DNA of 64,000 nucleotides from Warburgia ugandensis (Eukaryota; Streptophyta; Magnoliopsida; Canellales; Canellaceae). A model generated the notes under the pieces. The model was given only the letters and a program-made list of their open reading frames with translations, was not told the origin of the DNA and searched no databases. The stretch's first letter is position 1. Each line of letters begins with the position of its first letter. Below, one piece after another: positions 33,802 through 44,777 of the stretch. The stretch is from contig CP141132.1 in NCBI GenBank assembly GCA_035236585.1, forward strand, positions 61,167,880 to 61,231,879, in the 5' to 3' direction. A program made the translations under genes and the position numbers.

Positions 33802-36463
33802 ATCTCCTAATGATTTGATCTGGGCAGTATTTAAATAGGTATGGATCATCCTAGAAATAGTGCTTAATATTGGAAAATAATTTTTTCTTTTCTTGTTTAG
33901 TCCAATGTTCAGGAATTTTTCCCGTGACTAAATAATTTGCAATATCAGCAAACTAGGGAGGATGGGAAACATGAAAAAGTTGCTCATCAGGGAAAGTGTC
34001 TTTAATTGGCAACTCATCTAAAGGCTCTGTTAGGACTAAGCGAGACAAATGGTCAGCTACCACATTCTCTACTCCCTTTTTATCTTTTATTTCAATGTCA
34101 AACTCTTGGAGCAGGAGAATCCATCTAATTAGTCTAGGCTTAGCATCTTTCTTAGAAAGAAGATAGTTGAGGGCTGAATGGTCAGTGAATATGACTATTT
34201 TAGATCCAACCAAGTAAGACCTGAATTTATCCAATGCGAAGACAACTGCTAAGAGTTCTTTCTTCGTAGTAGAATAGTTCATTTGGGTGCTATTTAAGGT
34301 CCTACTGGCATAGTAGATGACATATGGCTTCTTTTCTTTTCTATGTCCTAGTATAGCTCCTACAACATAGTCACTGGCATCACACATGATTTCAAAGGGT
34401 AGACTCCAATTAGGCAACTGCATGATAGGTGCAGTGGTCAACTTGTCTTTCAAATTTATAAATGCTTCTTGACAATCCTCAGTCCACTCAAAAGGAGTAT
34501 CCTTTGTGAGGAGGTGACATAATGGTCTAGATATTGCACTAAAGTCCTTAATGAACCTCCAATAGAATCCCGCATGACCTAGGAAAGATCGAATGTCCCT
34601 AATAGATTTTGGAATGGGTAGATTGGAAATTAGATCAACTTTAGCTCTATCTACCTCTATACCTTTAGATGACACAATGTAACCTAAGACAATTCCCTTA
34701 GGAACCATGAAATGACATTTTTCCCAATTAAGCACTAGGTTCTTTTCTTTACAACGAGTTAAGACTTTTCTTAGATTTTCAAGACATGTTTCAAATGAAT
34801 TACCGAAAATAGAAAAGTTGTCCATGAAAACCTCTAAAATTCTCTCCACCATATCATTGAAAATGCTTAACATGCAACGTTGAAATGTGGCAGGAGTATT
34901 ACATAATCCAAATGGCATTCTTTTGTAAGCAAAAGTGCCAAAAGGACATGTAAATGTGGTCTTTTCCTGATCCTCAAGTGCAATTTCTATTTGGTTATAC
35001 CCTGAATAACCATTTAAGAAACAATAGTACTAATGTCCTACAACCCTTTCTAACATTTGATCAACGAAGGGCAAAGGAAAATGGTCCTTCCTTGTAACAT
35101 CATTTAACTTTCGATAGTCGATACACATATGCCAACCAGTAGTAACCCTGGTAGGAATCAATTCATTGTTGGCGTTAGTTATTACTGTCACTCCAGACTT
35201 CTTTAGAACCACTTGAGTAGGACTTACCCATTTGCTATCACTTATGGGATAGATGATTCCCATATCAAGCAGCTTTAGGACTTCTGCTCTAACCACATCT
35301 TTCATATTAAGATTTAACCTTCTTTGCATTTGACGACATGGTTTAGCTTCATCCTCTAGATATATCTTATGGATGCAGATTAAAGGGTTAATGCCCTTTA
35401 TATCAGCTATGGTCCATCATATAACACCTTTGTGTTGTTTTAAAGTGTCTATTAACTTTTCCTCCTGAGATATTTCTAATTGGGAGGAAATTATTACAGG
35501 AAAAGTCTCTTTGTCTCCTAAAAAGGTATATTTTAAATCTGATGGTAGTGATTTCAATTCAAGCTTAGGAGGTTCTATGAATGATGGAAGGGGAGTGGAC
35601 TCCCTCAGTGGAAGGTCCTCGAAAGGAGGTTTCCATTTTTCTGTTTCCATGATAGGAACAGAATCAAGGAGGGCATTAACTTCCTCTATTAATGCATCCT
35701 CATTAAACTCATTAAAATGGGTCAAACAGGCCTTAAGTGGGTCCGACAAGGAAGATGACTGAAACTAATCTTGCACAACTGAATTGATCATGTTAACACT
35801 GTGCAAATCATCAGTAGTTTCACCAGGTTGCTTACAAATGTTAAAGATGTTTAGCTCTAATGTCATATTGCCAAAGGACAATTTCATCACACCATTTCTA
35901 CAATTGATTAAGGCATTGGACGTAGCCAAAAATGGTCGTCCCAGGATGACTGGTATTTCATTCTTCTCATTCACCACCGGTTGTGTATCTAGAACCAAAA
36001 AGTCTACAGGGAAACAGAATTGTTCTACCTGGACTAACACATCCTCTATTACCCCTCTTGGTATTTTTATAGAACGATCAGCTAGCTGGAGCGTAGTGGA
36101 TGTAGGTTTCAATTCACCCAGACCTAACTGTTCATATACTGAGTATGGTAATAGGTTCACACAAGATCCTAAATCAAGAAGCGCTTGGTTTATCTTGTAG
36201 TTTCCAATAATGCAAGTAAGAGTGGGGCAACCAGGATCCTTGTACTTTGGTGGTGTATGATGTTGAAGAATAGAACTAACATGTTCAGTCAAAAATGCCT
36301 TCTTTTGGACATTTAATTTTCTCTTGATGGTGCATAAGTCTTTTAAGAATTTGGCATATGATGGGATTTGTTTTATAGCATCTAAGATCGGTATGTTGAT
36401 CTTGACTTGCTTGAAAATCTCTAAAATCTCATCATTAGAGGCAAACTTTGGGGCTTGGCGCAA
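33802..36463 (-). pseudogene. Athila-type pol: protease, reverse transcriptase, RNase H, start of integrase
   Basis: One continuous minus-strand frame in Athila order. Protease at 36,250-35,850 with DLGSCVNLLPYSVYEQLG and ILGRPFLATSNALINC; a linker; RT at about 35,330-34,400 with [45 protein letters not shown] and VFMDNF; RNase H at about 34,400-33,990 with [26 protein letters not shown] and [11 protein letters not shown]; then the integrase N-terminus up to IIRRCVP. Five in-frame stops break it (35,765-35,767; 35,417-35,419; 35,030-35,032; 33,953-33,955; 33,851-33,853). The RT catalytic box reads MDN where MDD is required, so the enzyme would be dead even without stops. The frame then runs into LTR sequence. 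It is an inactive relic. Confidence 0.93.
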
Positions 36464-38247
36464 CCTTTGAGGGAATGGAGCAGGGAATGGACATGGGTCA
36501 ACAGGTGAAACATGGTCCTTTTCTTGAGATTTTTCTTTAGGTTTTTCTACCTTTTCAATCTTTTGAGGCTCATCTTTCTCAATTATTTTACCACTCCTAA
36601 GAATAGTAACAGCGTTAGTCTACTCCATGGTAGAGCTAGATGTTTCATCAGATGCATTAATGCTAACCGCATGCACTCCCTTAGGGTTTGCTTGTGGTTG
36701 AGCTGCGAATTTTCCTTTTTCCATATTTTGCATCATTTGACTCATCATGTTTTTTAATTCATTCATAGACTGCTTAGTTTGTTTTACTTGACTTTCTAAT
36801 TGAGAAATTTTCCTTTCCTGATTTTGAACGTATTGATGATCCTCAACATGCCTTTTAGGTGGGGGCAAGTAATGTCCAAGAGAATGAGGTTGATGAGTTT
36901 GGTATGGTGGTGGAGTATGTAGTCCTTGGTTTGGTTGTTGATGACTCTGGTATGGGCCTGGTTGTGAGACATTAGTATTCGGTCCATTTTTCCAACTGAA
37001 ATTTGGATGGTTTCTCCAGTTGGGATTATATGTCTTTGAATATGGGGAGAAAGGTCTTTTATAATTATTAAGTGCATTAGCCTGATCTGAAGTACATCTT
37101 GAAATGCAGGGATGGTAGGACATTCCTGAGTAAGATGTGACGTACTTTCACAAATGCTACACACTTGTTCATCATTAGTTAAGGTTTTTGTTCCCACTTC
37201 CATAGCTTCTACTTTTCTAGCTAGGGTTGCTACTTTGGTACTGATTTCATCTTTTTCAGTCATGGCATACATGCCTCCCCTAGTAGATGTGGTAGTGGGC
37301 CTGGGTCTATCTGAATGTTCTACTGTTTCTGAGTCAGCCCATGTCTGTGCACTTTCAGCTAGCCATTCCAAATACTCCTCCGCCTCATCTGGTTGTTTAT
37401 TCAAAAAGTTACCATTGCACATCATCTCTACAAACTGGCACATGTCAGAATTAAGTCCTTCATAAAAGAAGTTGATAATGCGCCATGGTTCATAGCCATG
37501 ATGTGGGCAAGTAAGCATTAGATCTTTGAACCTTTCCCAGCATTGGTATAATGATTCTTTATCTTTTTGGGTAAAGTTCATTATCTTACGATGGAGTGTA
37601 TTTGTTTTATGTGTAGGGAAAAACTTTTTCAAGAATTCCCTAGTCATTTCATTCCAAGTCCTTATGGAACCTGGTGGCAGTGCATTAAACCACATTTTTG
37701 TGTTTTGCTTTAAAAAGAAAGGAAATAGCTTAAGCCTGATAGTATCTAGACCTATATTTTGGGTTCTTTGGGTACTACATACCTCATCAAATTCTTTAAG
37801 GTGCAAATAAGGATGCTCACTATCTAGCCCATGAAATTTGTGAAGTAATTGAATTACTCCCGTTTTTAATTCTAACGCACCAGCATTTTGAGGAAGAATG
37901 ACACAAGAGGGTGTATTGGTGTGTGTAGGTTGAAGGTAGTCTCTTAAGGTTCGTCCATGAGGATTCTGATAAACATCATTTTCTCCATGGTCATTTTGTT
38001 GGTCCCATTCCCTATTTCCATTCCTTCTCCAATTTCTTTGTTGATGATTATTCCTCCTTGGTGGAGGTTGATATTCATCATCAATTAGAGGTGGTGGGTC
38101 CTCATTCATGATGAATGGAGGACCTTGATCACCTCTGATACTACCATGGGGTGAGTTACCCCTTGATCGTTGATCAACCATTGTTGGTTTGTCTTTTTGG
38201 TTGTACGAGACTAACCTATTGGTTTCGTCGCGTATCCAAAAGGGCAT
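36464..38247 (-). pseudogene. Athila-type gag (capsid and zinc knuckle)
   Basis: Begins near 38,247 (MPFWIRDETNRL) with a Pro/Asn/Arg-rich head, followed by the retrotransposon gag core: LLHKFHGLDSEHPYLHLKEF, IRLKLFPFFLKQNTKMWFNA, WNEMTREFLKKFFPTHKTN, ESLYQCWERFKDLMLTCPHH and INFFYEGLN. A short Cys-containing box (CSICESTSHLTQECP, about 37,150-37,110) stands where the zinc knuckle should be. Just after it the frame shifts, near 37,095, and continues in the other frame (37,123-36,620) with a Pro/Gln-rich tail and a coiled-coil-like QERKISQLESQVKQTKQSM. A TAG at 36,620-36,622 separates it from the protease frame. Gag would form the virus-like particle. It is broken by one frameshift and one stop. 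Confidence 0.92.
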
Positions 38248-38860
38248 ACAATGAAAGATCTTTTTGGTTTTTAGTTTTTTTGATTTTTTTTTTCTATCCT
38301 AAATGATGCAACCTAAATGCCTAAAATGATGCACAAAACAGGGCACAATCAAGCAATCCCCTAAGGCTAACAAGCATAAATATTTTGATTTTCTGTGGGG
38401 ACAATGCTTTTAATTAGCCTGATCTAACGCTCCTCCTCTTTTTAGGAGTTGACTACTGCTCATCAGTTAGGTTCTAACCAAAGCGGTTAATACAACCCTC
38501 ATGTAAAGAGGCATTTAGACCTCAACAAATATAGACAGGAGGTGGGGGAAGAGCGAGGCTCTATTAGACAACCCCCAATAACCACAGTGATCAAAAGCAA
38601 CCGGAGTGACAGTAATTCGTGTCCTATTAAGAGGGTCCTACGAGCATGTGATGGCCCTATAGGTCTCTTCTGATTGATTTTAAATTAAAGTGAATGGTAG
38701 GGTTGCGCACTTGAGGTGATTATCCTAAGTGGGCCAAGGAGTGGTGATGAAATCCACCCTTGATCTTGTAGGGGTAGGGTGCCCTTACTAATTAATTTTC
38801 ACACACTATGGCAATTCGATCAACATATAATCCACCTTAAAGAGTTAGACGTGTGCGTGA
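38248..38860 (-). other. 5' leader of the Athila-type gag
   Basis: Untranslated leader between the lost LTR/primer-binding site and gag. It aligns with 54,900-55,520 of the second copy (shared AATTAATTAGTAA.GGCACCC, AGATCAAGGGTGGATTTA, CATCACATGCTCGTAGGACC). The junction with plus-strand LTR sequence lies near 38,860. No primer-binding site remains. Confidence 0.75.
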
Positions 38861-40050
38861 CACACCTGGGCTGGCTGGCATCATCTTCTTCTCCTCTCAC
38901 TCCCAATCTCTCTCTCTCTCTCTAGTCCTAGAGCTTCCAGTCGCCCAATCTCCTTGCTTTCTCTCTTGTTTCATCTCTTTTAGCCCCTTGTCTGCCCTGC
39001 ACAATCCGGTCCTCCATCACCGTTTATCTTCGCCTGATCCCTTTCCAGCGCTCTTCTCCAAACCTCGGGCAGGACCTGGTTGGGCTGGCAGATCAACCCC
39101 CCTTCCTCTCCATTCTCCTCTCCAATTTACCCATCTACCCAGGCCAGTAGGGTAGACCAGGCGTCTGTTTCACTCTGCGTGCGACGCCTCATCTGCTCCT
39201 CGATTTTCTATCGCACCTACTTCGCCTTGCTCTACAAACTCTTCTTTGTTAGCTACTAGCAAGCCTAGCACCGGTCGGCCCAAGGACTCTCCCATCTTCT
39301 TCCCCATCTCATCCTCCAGCCAGCTTCTCTTCCATCTCCTTCGTCGGATGGTCCTGGGAGAGAAAACCGGAATTGGGTTTTCTCCCATTTTCTCCACACC
39401 TTTTTACTCTCCTTCTCCTTCACCGCACGGACTAGGGAAGAAAACCCAGGAGGGTTTTCTCACTCGCGTTCTTCCCTTCTTCTTCTCCTTCCTCTTTTCT
39501 TCTCCCCATTCTTCCTTCTTCCCCTTCTCCAGTTTTCATCGTTTTTCCTAGTTTTTTTCGTTAAAAACCAGAACCCCAGAAATCACGTTTCTACCCCTGG
39601 CAGATCTCAAGAATGCCAACTGAGTCCCTGTTTTAATACCAAATCTGTCCTTTTTCAGAAATCCCATATGTGTCCCTAGAAGAATTCCATCTGTGTCCCC
39701 AGTTTAATTCCAACTGAGTCCCTGATTTAATTCCAACTGTATCCCTGTGCTATTCTGGTTTTACCTTATCTTCATTCTGACTATTCAAGGACAGTGCAAT
39801 CCAAGGACAAGCTTATCCAGGATGCCTTTTAGTTTTATTTTCTGTTTTTCTTGGAATAAATAATTGTGAACATTGGAACAATTGAATAAATTTGGATTTT
39901 AATTTAGTTGTAGTATATTCTTTGTTTTTATTCTTTTAGTTGAATTTTATTTAAAACTCCATCACTTCAAATCAAATCCTCATGGGATCGACCTGTACTT
40001 GCATAAGCTACACTACAATAGCCCGTGCACTTGCGGTTAAACAATCAACA
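38860..40050 (+). repeat. Athila-type LTR, 3' part, inverted relative to the flanking gag-pol
   Basis: Ends at 40,050 with the canonical LTR end CAATCAACA, and shares the GTGAAAACCAGAACCC-type and TGTGCTATTCTGGTTTTACC blocks with 42,762-44,777, but it is clearly more diverged from that LTR than the outer two are from each other. Its 5' part is CT-rich and poorly alignable. The LTR start is missing. Confidence 0.8.
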
Positions 40051-41088
40051 TAGTCCTATTCTTATAGTCGTCATTGTTCAGAGACACACGTGTTCTGTAA
40101 ATTATGTGAGCAATGTCAAAAGTTAGGAGGAATAACCTGTAGGAATATGATGCCTCTAAAACCTATTCTTATCATAGAAATTTTTTATTGTTGGGGTATA
40201 GATTTCATGGGTCCATTCCCACCTTCTTTTGGCTATATTTATATCTTATTGGCCGTAGACTATGTTTCAAAATGGATTGAGGCTATCCCATGTAGGCATA
40301 ATGATCACAAAATGCTTCTTAAATTTTTAAAAGAAAACATTTTTTCTAGATTTGGGACCCCTCGAGCCATTATAAGTGATAACGGTACACATTTTTGCAA
40401 CAAACCATTTGAAGCACTAATGAAAAAATATAATATTACACATAAAGTTGCAACACCATATCACCCACAAACAAGTGGACAAGTAAAAGTATCTAATCGG
40501 GCCATCAAACAAATCCTTCAAAAGACTGTTAATCCAGATCGTAAAGATTGGTCTCTTCGACTGACCGATGTGCTATGGGCTTACAGGACTGCACATCGCA
40601 CCCCGATTGGTATGTCTCCCTATCGCATTGTATACGGTAAGGCTTGTCATTTGCCTGTGGAATTAGAACCTGGAGCCTATTGGGCAATAAAGACATTCAA
40701 TTTCAATATGGATAAAGCAGGCTCACATCGCAAACTCCAACTTAATGAGTTGGAAGAGATCATGCAAGAAGCTTATGAGAGTAATAGGATATATAAAGAA
40801 AAGATGAAAGTTTTTCATGATAAGAACATAATGAGAAAATCCTTTACTCCAAGCCAGAAGGTTCTACTTTACAATTCTAAGCTCCACTTATTTCCAAGTA
40901 AGCTTAGATCTCGATGGACCGGTCCATATATAGTAAAAGAAGGTTTTCCATATGGGACTGTCGAGATTGAGAATACTAGGACTGGTCATTCTTTTAAAGT
41001 GAATGGTCAACGTTTAAAGCCTTTCCTAGATTATGAGAATCCAGAAGTTGAGTCCACAACTTTGGAGGATCCTGTTTATCGAGATTGA
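40051..41088 (+). pseudogene. Athila-type integrase, core and C-terminal part
   Basis: Open from about 40,090 to the stop at 41,088. The N-terminal HHCC finger is nearly all missing: only the C-x2-C pair remains ([13 protein letters not shown]), preceded by a frame slip. The catalytic core shows [14 protein letters not shown] (first Asp) and [20 protein letters not shown] (second Asp); the third acidic residue, Glu in the usual SGQVE motif, is Lys here ([10 protein letters not shown]). Downstream are [31 protein letters not shown] and a C-terminal SH3-like region with [15 protein letters not shown], typical of the Athila/Tat lineage. It directly follows the LTR end at 40,050 instead of RNase H, and lies on the opposite strand from the rest of pol. 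The catalytic Glu-to-Lys change alone makes it inactive. Confidence 0.95.
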
Positions 41089-42761
41089 GTGGATTTGATC
41101 CCTCTGTACCATATTTTGTATTTTTGTTGTTTTCTGCATCACCCATATTCATTTTAGGTCCTACTTTTTAAACATTGAGGACAATGTTTCTGTCAGGTTG
41201 GGTGGTGTAGAATTCTAGCAAATTCTCGTTTTTTTTTTAAAAGGATTTTTAGGTGTTTGCCTTGGTTTTTCAAAAAAAATAAATATTGAAAAAATGAAAA
41301 ATTTTAGGTCATTTCCCATACTGTGATGAGAATTGGATTTTTTAAAGTATAATCTGGATAACTTTAGCTTATTAATAGAATTGAATATGATTAATTCATC
41401 ATTTTACTCATTTTCTAAAGTATTCCATGAAAGCAAAGTCTTAGATCACATCTGTACACGCAGTTGCATATAGATAGTCTAAATTGATAAGTGGTTATAA
41501 CTTAGAAACCCTGAAGAAATTCAGTGGAGACCTATAACCTAAGTGAGTTTTAGAGCCATTCATCCTTCTTGAGAGGTTATAGATGTTTCTAAATTTTCTT
41601 CAGCATGCTTAAAGAAAATTGATCCCAAACTATTAAATTTGGCTAATTACTTGAATAATTAGAATACTACCTTTAAAATTCTAGAAGTTCATTGAATTTG
41701 ATAGATTATAGGAAACCTAGAAAATGATTTAGGCCATCCTTGTTGTTAACTTAGAGACATAAAGCCTACCCATAAAGTATTTTTACCACTAGTTAGCCAA
41801 GTTGAGCCTTGAATATAAGCCTTTTCTTGTGTCGCCCAAATTACCCTTTACCCATGTTAAACCAGTATAAATTGACCATTACCCATCTTCTTTGAAAAAT
41901 AAGTTAGAGAAGAATGAAAGAATATCTTTTAGTTGCAATTGAAGTTGAAAAGTGCATACTAAGAAAAGAAATATTCTTCAAAGTGAGTCAAAAGTACTGA
42001 AAAAGAAAAAGAAAAAAAGAGAGAGTTTGAAGAGTGCAAAGAAATAGAAAAAGAAATATTCACTTCATCAAAGAAAAGAAAGATTTTCCAACTTTAGTAG
42101 AAGACCTCTACTTATTTTTTGAAGAAACTTTGAATATCCTTATACCCTTTCTTTGGTACCCTGTCCTAAGCCTATGTTTCGTCCCAATTAAAGACCTATT
42201 GATTCTAGGAGGAATATAGTCTTGATGAGGAAATGAATGGATAGGAGTAAAAGAGTAGTATTTCTAAATATTCAAAGGTAATGACATCCATTCCAAAGGG
42301 ATCAATACAAGTAAATTCCTTAGTAATTCTCGTTCTTCGTGAGTATATGTGAGATATATTTGTTTTCATTGACACTTCTCACATAATTAAAAGAGAGATA
42401 TGATTTGAACCCTCTATCTGAGAGACTTTATTTCTGAGAGTATGTCATTAGTAAGGATTGAGGTCAAAACATATTTCAGATGGAGTTCAAAAGTTAGAAG
42501 TCTACTTAGAGATAAAGATTCTTCTATGTGTAGACTGTATACGCACACACTCACTCTGAGATCTGAGTTGGAATGTAATATTTTTAGCATATGGGTAGGG
42601 TTTTGAATTATTCAATCATCTTTATTAGTTTGCTAAAGTTGATAGATTTATTGAAGATAATTCTCTGAGAAAAAAATGGAGATGACCTGAAAAATAAAAA
42701 ATGTTGAGTTGATTTCTTCGCATCTTTTGCTAGGGACTAGCAAAATGCTGGTTGGGGTGTG
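41089..42761 (+). other. 3' noncoding region of the Athila-type element, with polypurine tract
   Basis: No env-like frame is visible. It aligns with 57,690-59,210 of the second copy (shared AACATTGAGGACAATGTTTC, CAGTGGAGAC, TTCTAGGAGGAATATAGTCT). It ends in GCTGGTTGGGGTGTG (42,747-42,761), the likely polypurine tract, just before the LTR start. Confidence 0.8.
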
Positions 42762-43548
42762 TGTTAAGTGTTTAATTTTGATAAAAATACCCCTAATTTA
42801 GTATTTAATTAGAGAATCTAGACCATTAATTTTAAGATTTTACATAAAATATTTTATTTTAGCTTTAATTGGCCATCCAACCGTTGAATTGTAAAATTTA
42901 GTGGTTAGATGACTATTAAAGCTAATGAACGGTTTAGATTGCGCTAATTGAGTCCTGTGCATTGTAAATCGGTCGACTCAAGCGTGGATGCTCCAGATCG
43001 AATCAAGGATATTAGATGGAGATCAGATGAAGTTTCATGGAAATAAGATGGAATTTGAAGAATCCTAGTACAGGACAAAGTTGAAGACTTGTAGAGTTAT
43101 AGCAAGTCTAGAATTCTAGTGGGCCCCACTCTATCTCTTTAACTCTTACCTCCCTTTTTCTCTTATCTTTTCTCTCTATCTCCCCCCTCTTCTCTCTTTC
43201 CCTCTTATGCACCTCTCTCCTACACGTCTCTCTCCATCTCTTTCACGTCACTCACTTTCTCACTATCTCACGTCTCTTTTTCTCTCTTTCTTTATATACC
43301 CTTTTCTCCATTCGCCACCCTTCTTCACCACCCTAGCTGGGCGATTTTCCTCCTCCTTCTCTAATCTTCCTCTTCTCTTCCACTCTCTTCTTCAACTGAA
43401 ACTACTAGACTGGGCTGGGCAGCACGTTCTCCTCTCCACTCTCACAATGTCCCTCTCTTCTCTTTCTCTCACTTTCCCTCTCTCTATCAGCACCTTCCTT
43501 CTCTTCACGTTCCCTGACCCTCAAGCTAGACCATCTGCCTCTCTCAAA

Positions 43549-43580
<32 letters not shown>

Positions 43581-44777
43581 AGTCTATTCAACACCCCAGC
43601 CATGCTCCCACACTCATCTCTCTTCCTATCTCACCCCGTTTTCTTTTCACTGGTTTTTTTTTCTCCTCTAGCTAGTCTGCCCCAGATCTTCCACACACCA
43701 ACACAAGTATCTCTGCCTCTAGTCCTTCAACCAATCGACGCCCCACCAAACCAGATCTCTGGTATGCTTCACTCCTATCTTCACCCTCTCTCGCACTTTC
43801 CCTCTCACGCTCTATCTATTCTTCTTCCTCTCTCTACTCTCTATTCTTTTCAATTGCAGCAATGCATCCCCATCTCCTCTGCCAGTCGAAGTCAAGACCA
43901 CCCTGCCTCCTCCCACTCTTCTCATCATCTCTCTCTGCCCATCTTTCCCACTCCCAGACGACGCCCCTTCTGGGCGTCATTTTTTTTTTTCCACCGAGAT
44001 CCAGCACCCCTACATCCCTCCTTCTCCTACCATCTCACTTCTCTTCACCTTGCCCAGATCGCACAAAAAACGGAAACCCCCTTACCTCTGCCTTCTCCCC
44101 TTCCCAGTATCTCTCCCTCTCACTTCTCTTCTCCAGCGGTCTTTCTCTACATCATCACACGGTTCAGGGGGAGAAAACCCAAATCGGGTTTCCTCCCGCG
44201 TTCCTCTCCTCCTTTCCTTCTTCTTCTCCTTCCTCTTCCCTTTTCCTTCCTCCCTCCTTTCTTCCTTCTTCTCCCTTATTCCCCTCTTTCGGTTTCCATC
44301 ATCGTTTTCCTGGTTTTTTTGTGAAAACCAGAACCCAGGGAAAATTTCGGTTCTGCCCCTAGAAGATCTCAGGAATTATCAACAAGTCCCCATTTTAATA
44401 CAAATTATGTCCTTTTTTTAGAAATACCGTCTGTGTCCCCTGTTTAATACCAACTGTGTCCCCAGAATAATTCCGTCTGTGTCCCCGATTTAATTCCAAC
44501 TGTGTCCCTGTGCTATTCTGGTTTTACCTTATCTTCATTCTGACTATTCAAGGACAGTGCAATTCAAGGACAGTGCAATCCAAGGACAAGCTTATCTAGG
44601 ACGCCTTTTAGTTTTATTTTCTGTTGTCTTTTGAATAAATAATTGTGCAAATTGCAGAAATTGAATAAATTTGTGTTTTAGTTTATTCTTAGTTTATTTT
44701 TACTATAGTCTTTGTTTTTATTCTTTTATTAATTGAATTTTATTTAAAACTCCATCACTTCAAATCAAGTCCTCATG
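42762..44777 (+). repeat. Athila-type LTR (plus), lacking its last ~70 bp
   Basis: Starts TGTTAAGTGTTTAATTTTG after the polypurine tract and has a CT-rich centre (43,130-44,300) that yields long but meaningless Ser/Leu/Pro open frames, then repeated AACTGTGTCCC units (44,420-44,515). It stops at TCAAGTCCTCATGG, where the complementary LTR begins in inverted orientation; the final ~70 bp to CAATCAACA are missing. Confidence 0.88.
43551..43580. repeat. (CT)n microsatellite in the LTR
   Basis: About 30 bp of CT dinucleotides. The inverted LTR copy has a much shorter GA run at the matching position near 45,665. Confidence 0.9.

Noticed and set aside
35511-37810. Plus-strand frames of 81-138 codons opposite gag-pol
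   Set aside because: Antisense shadows of the Athila gag-pol frame; no independent motif.
43207-44421. Long Ser/Leu/Pro-rich open frames (up to 240 codons) and their mirror images at 44,785-46,108
   Set aside because: They are translations of the CT-rich centre of the Athila LTRs, open only because CT repeats lack stop codons. Frames overlap in several phases and on both LTR copies.
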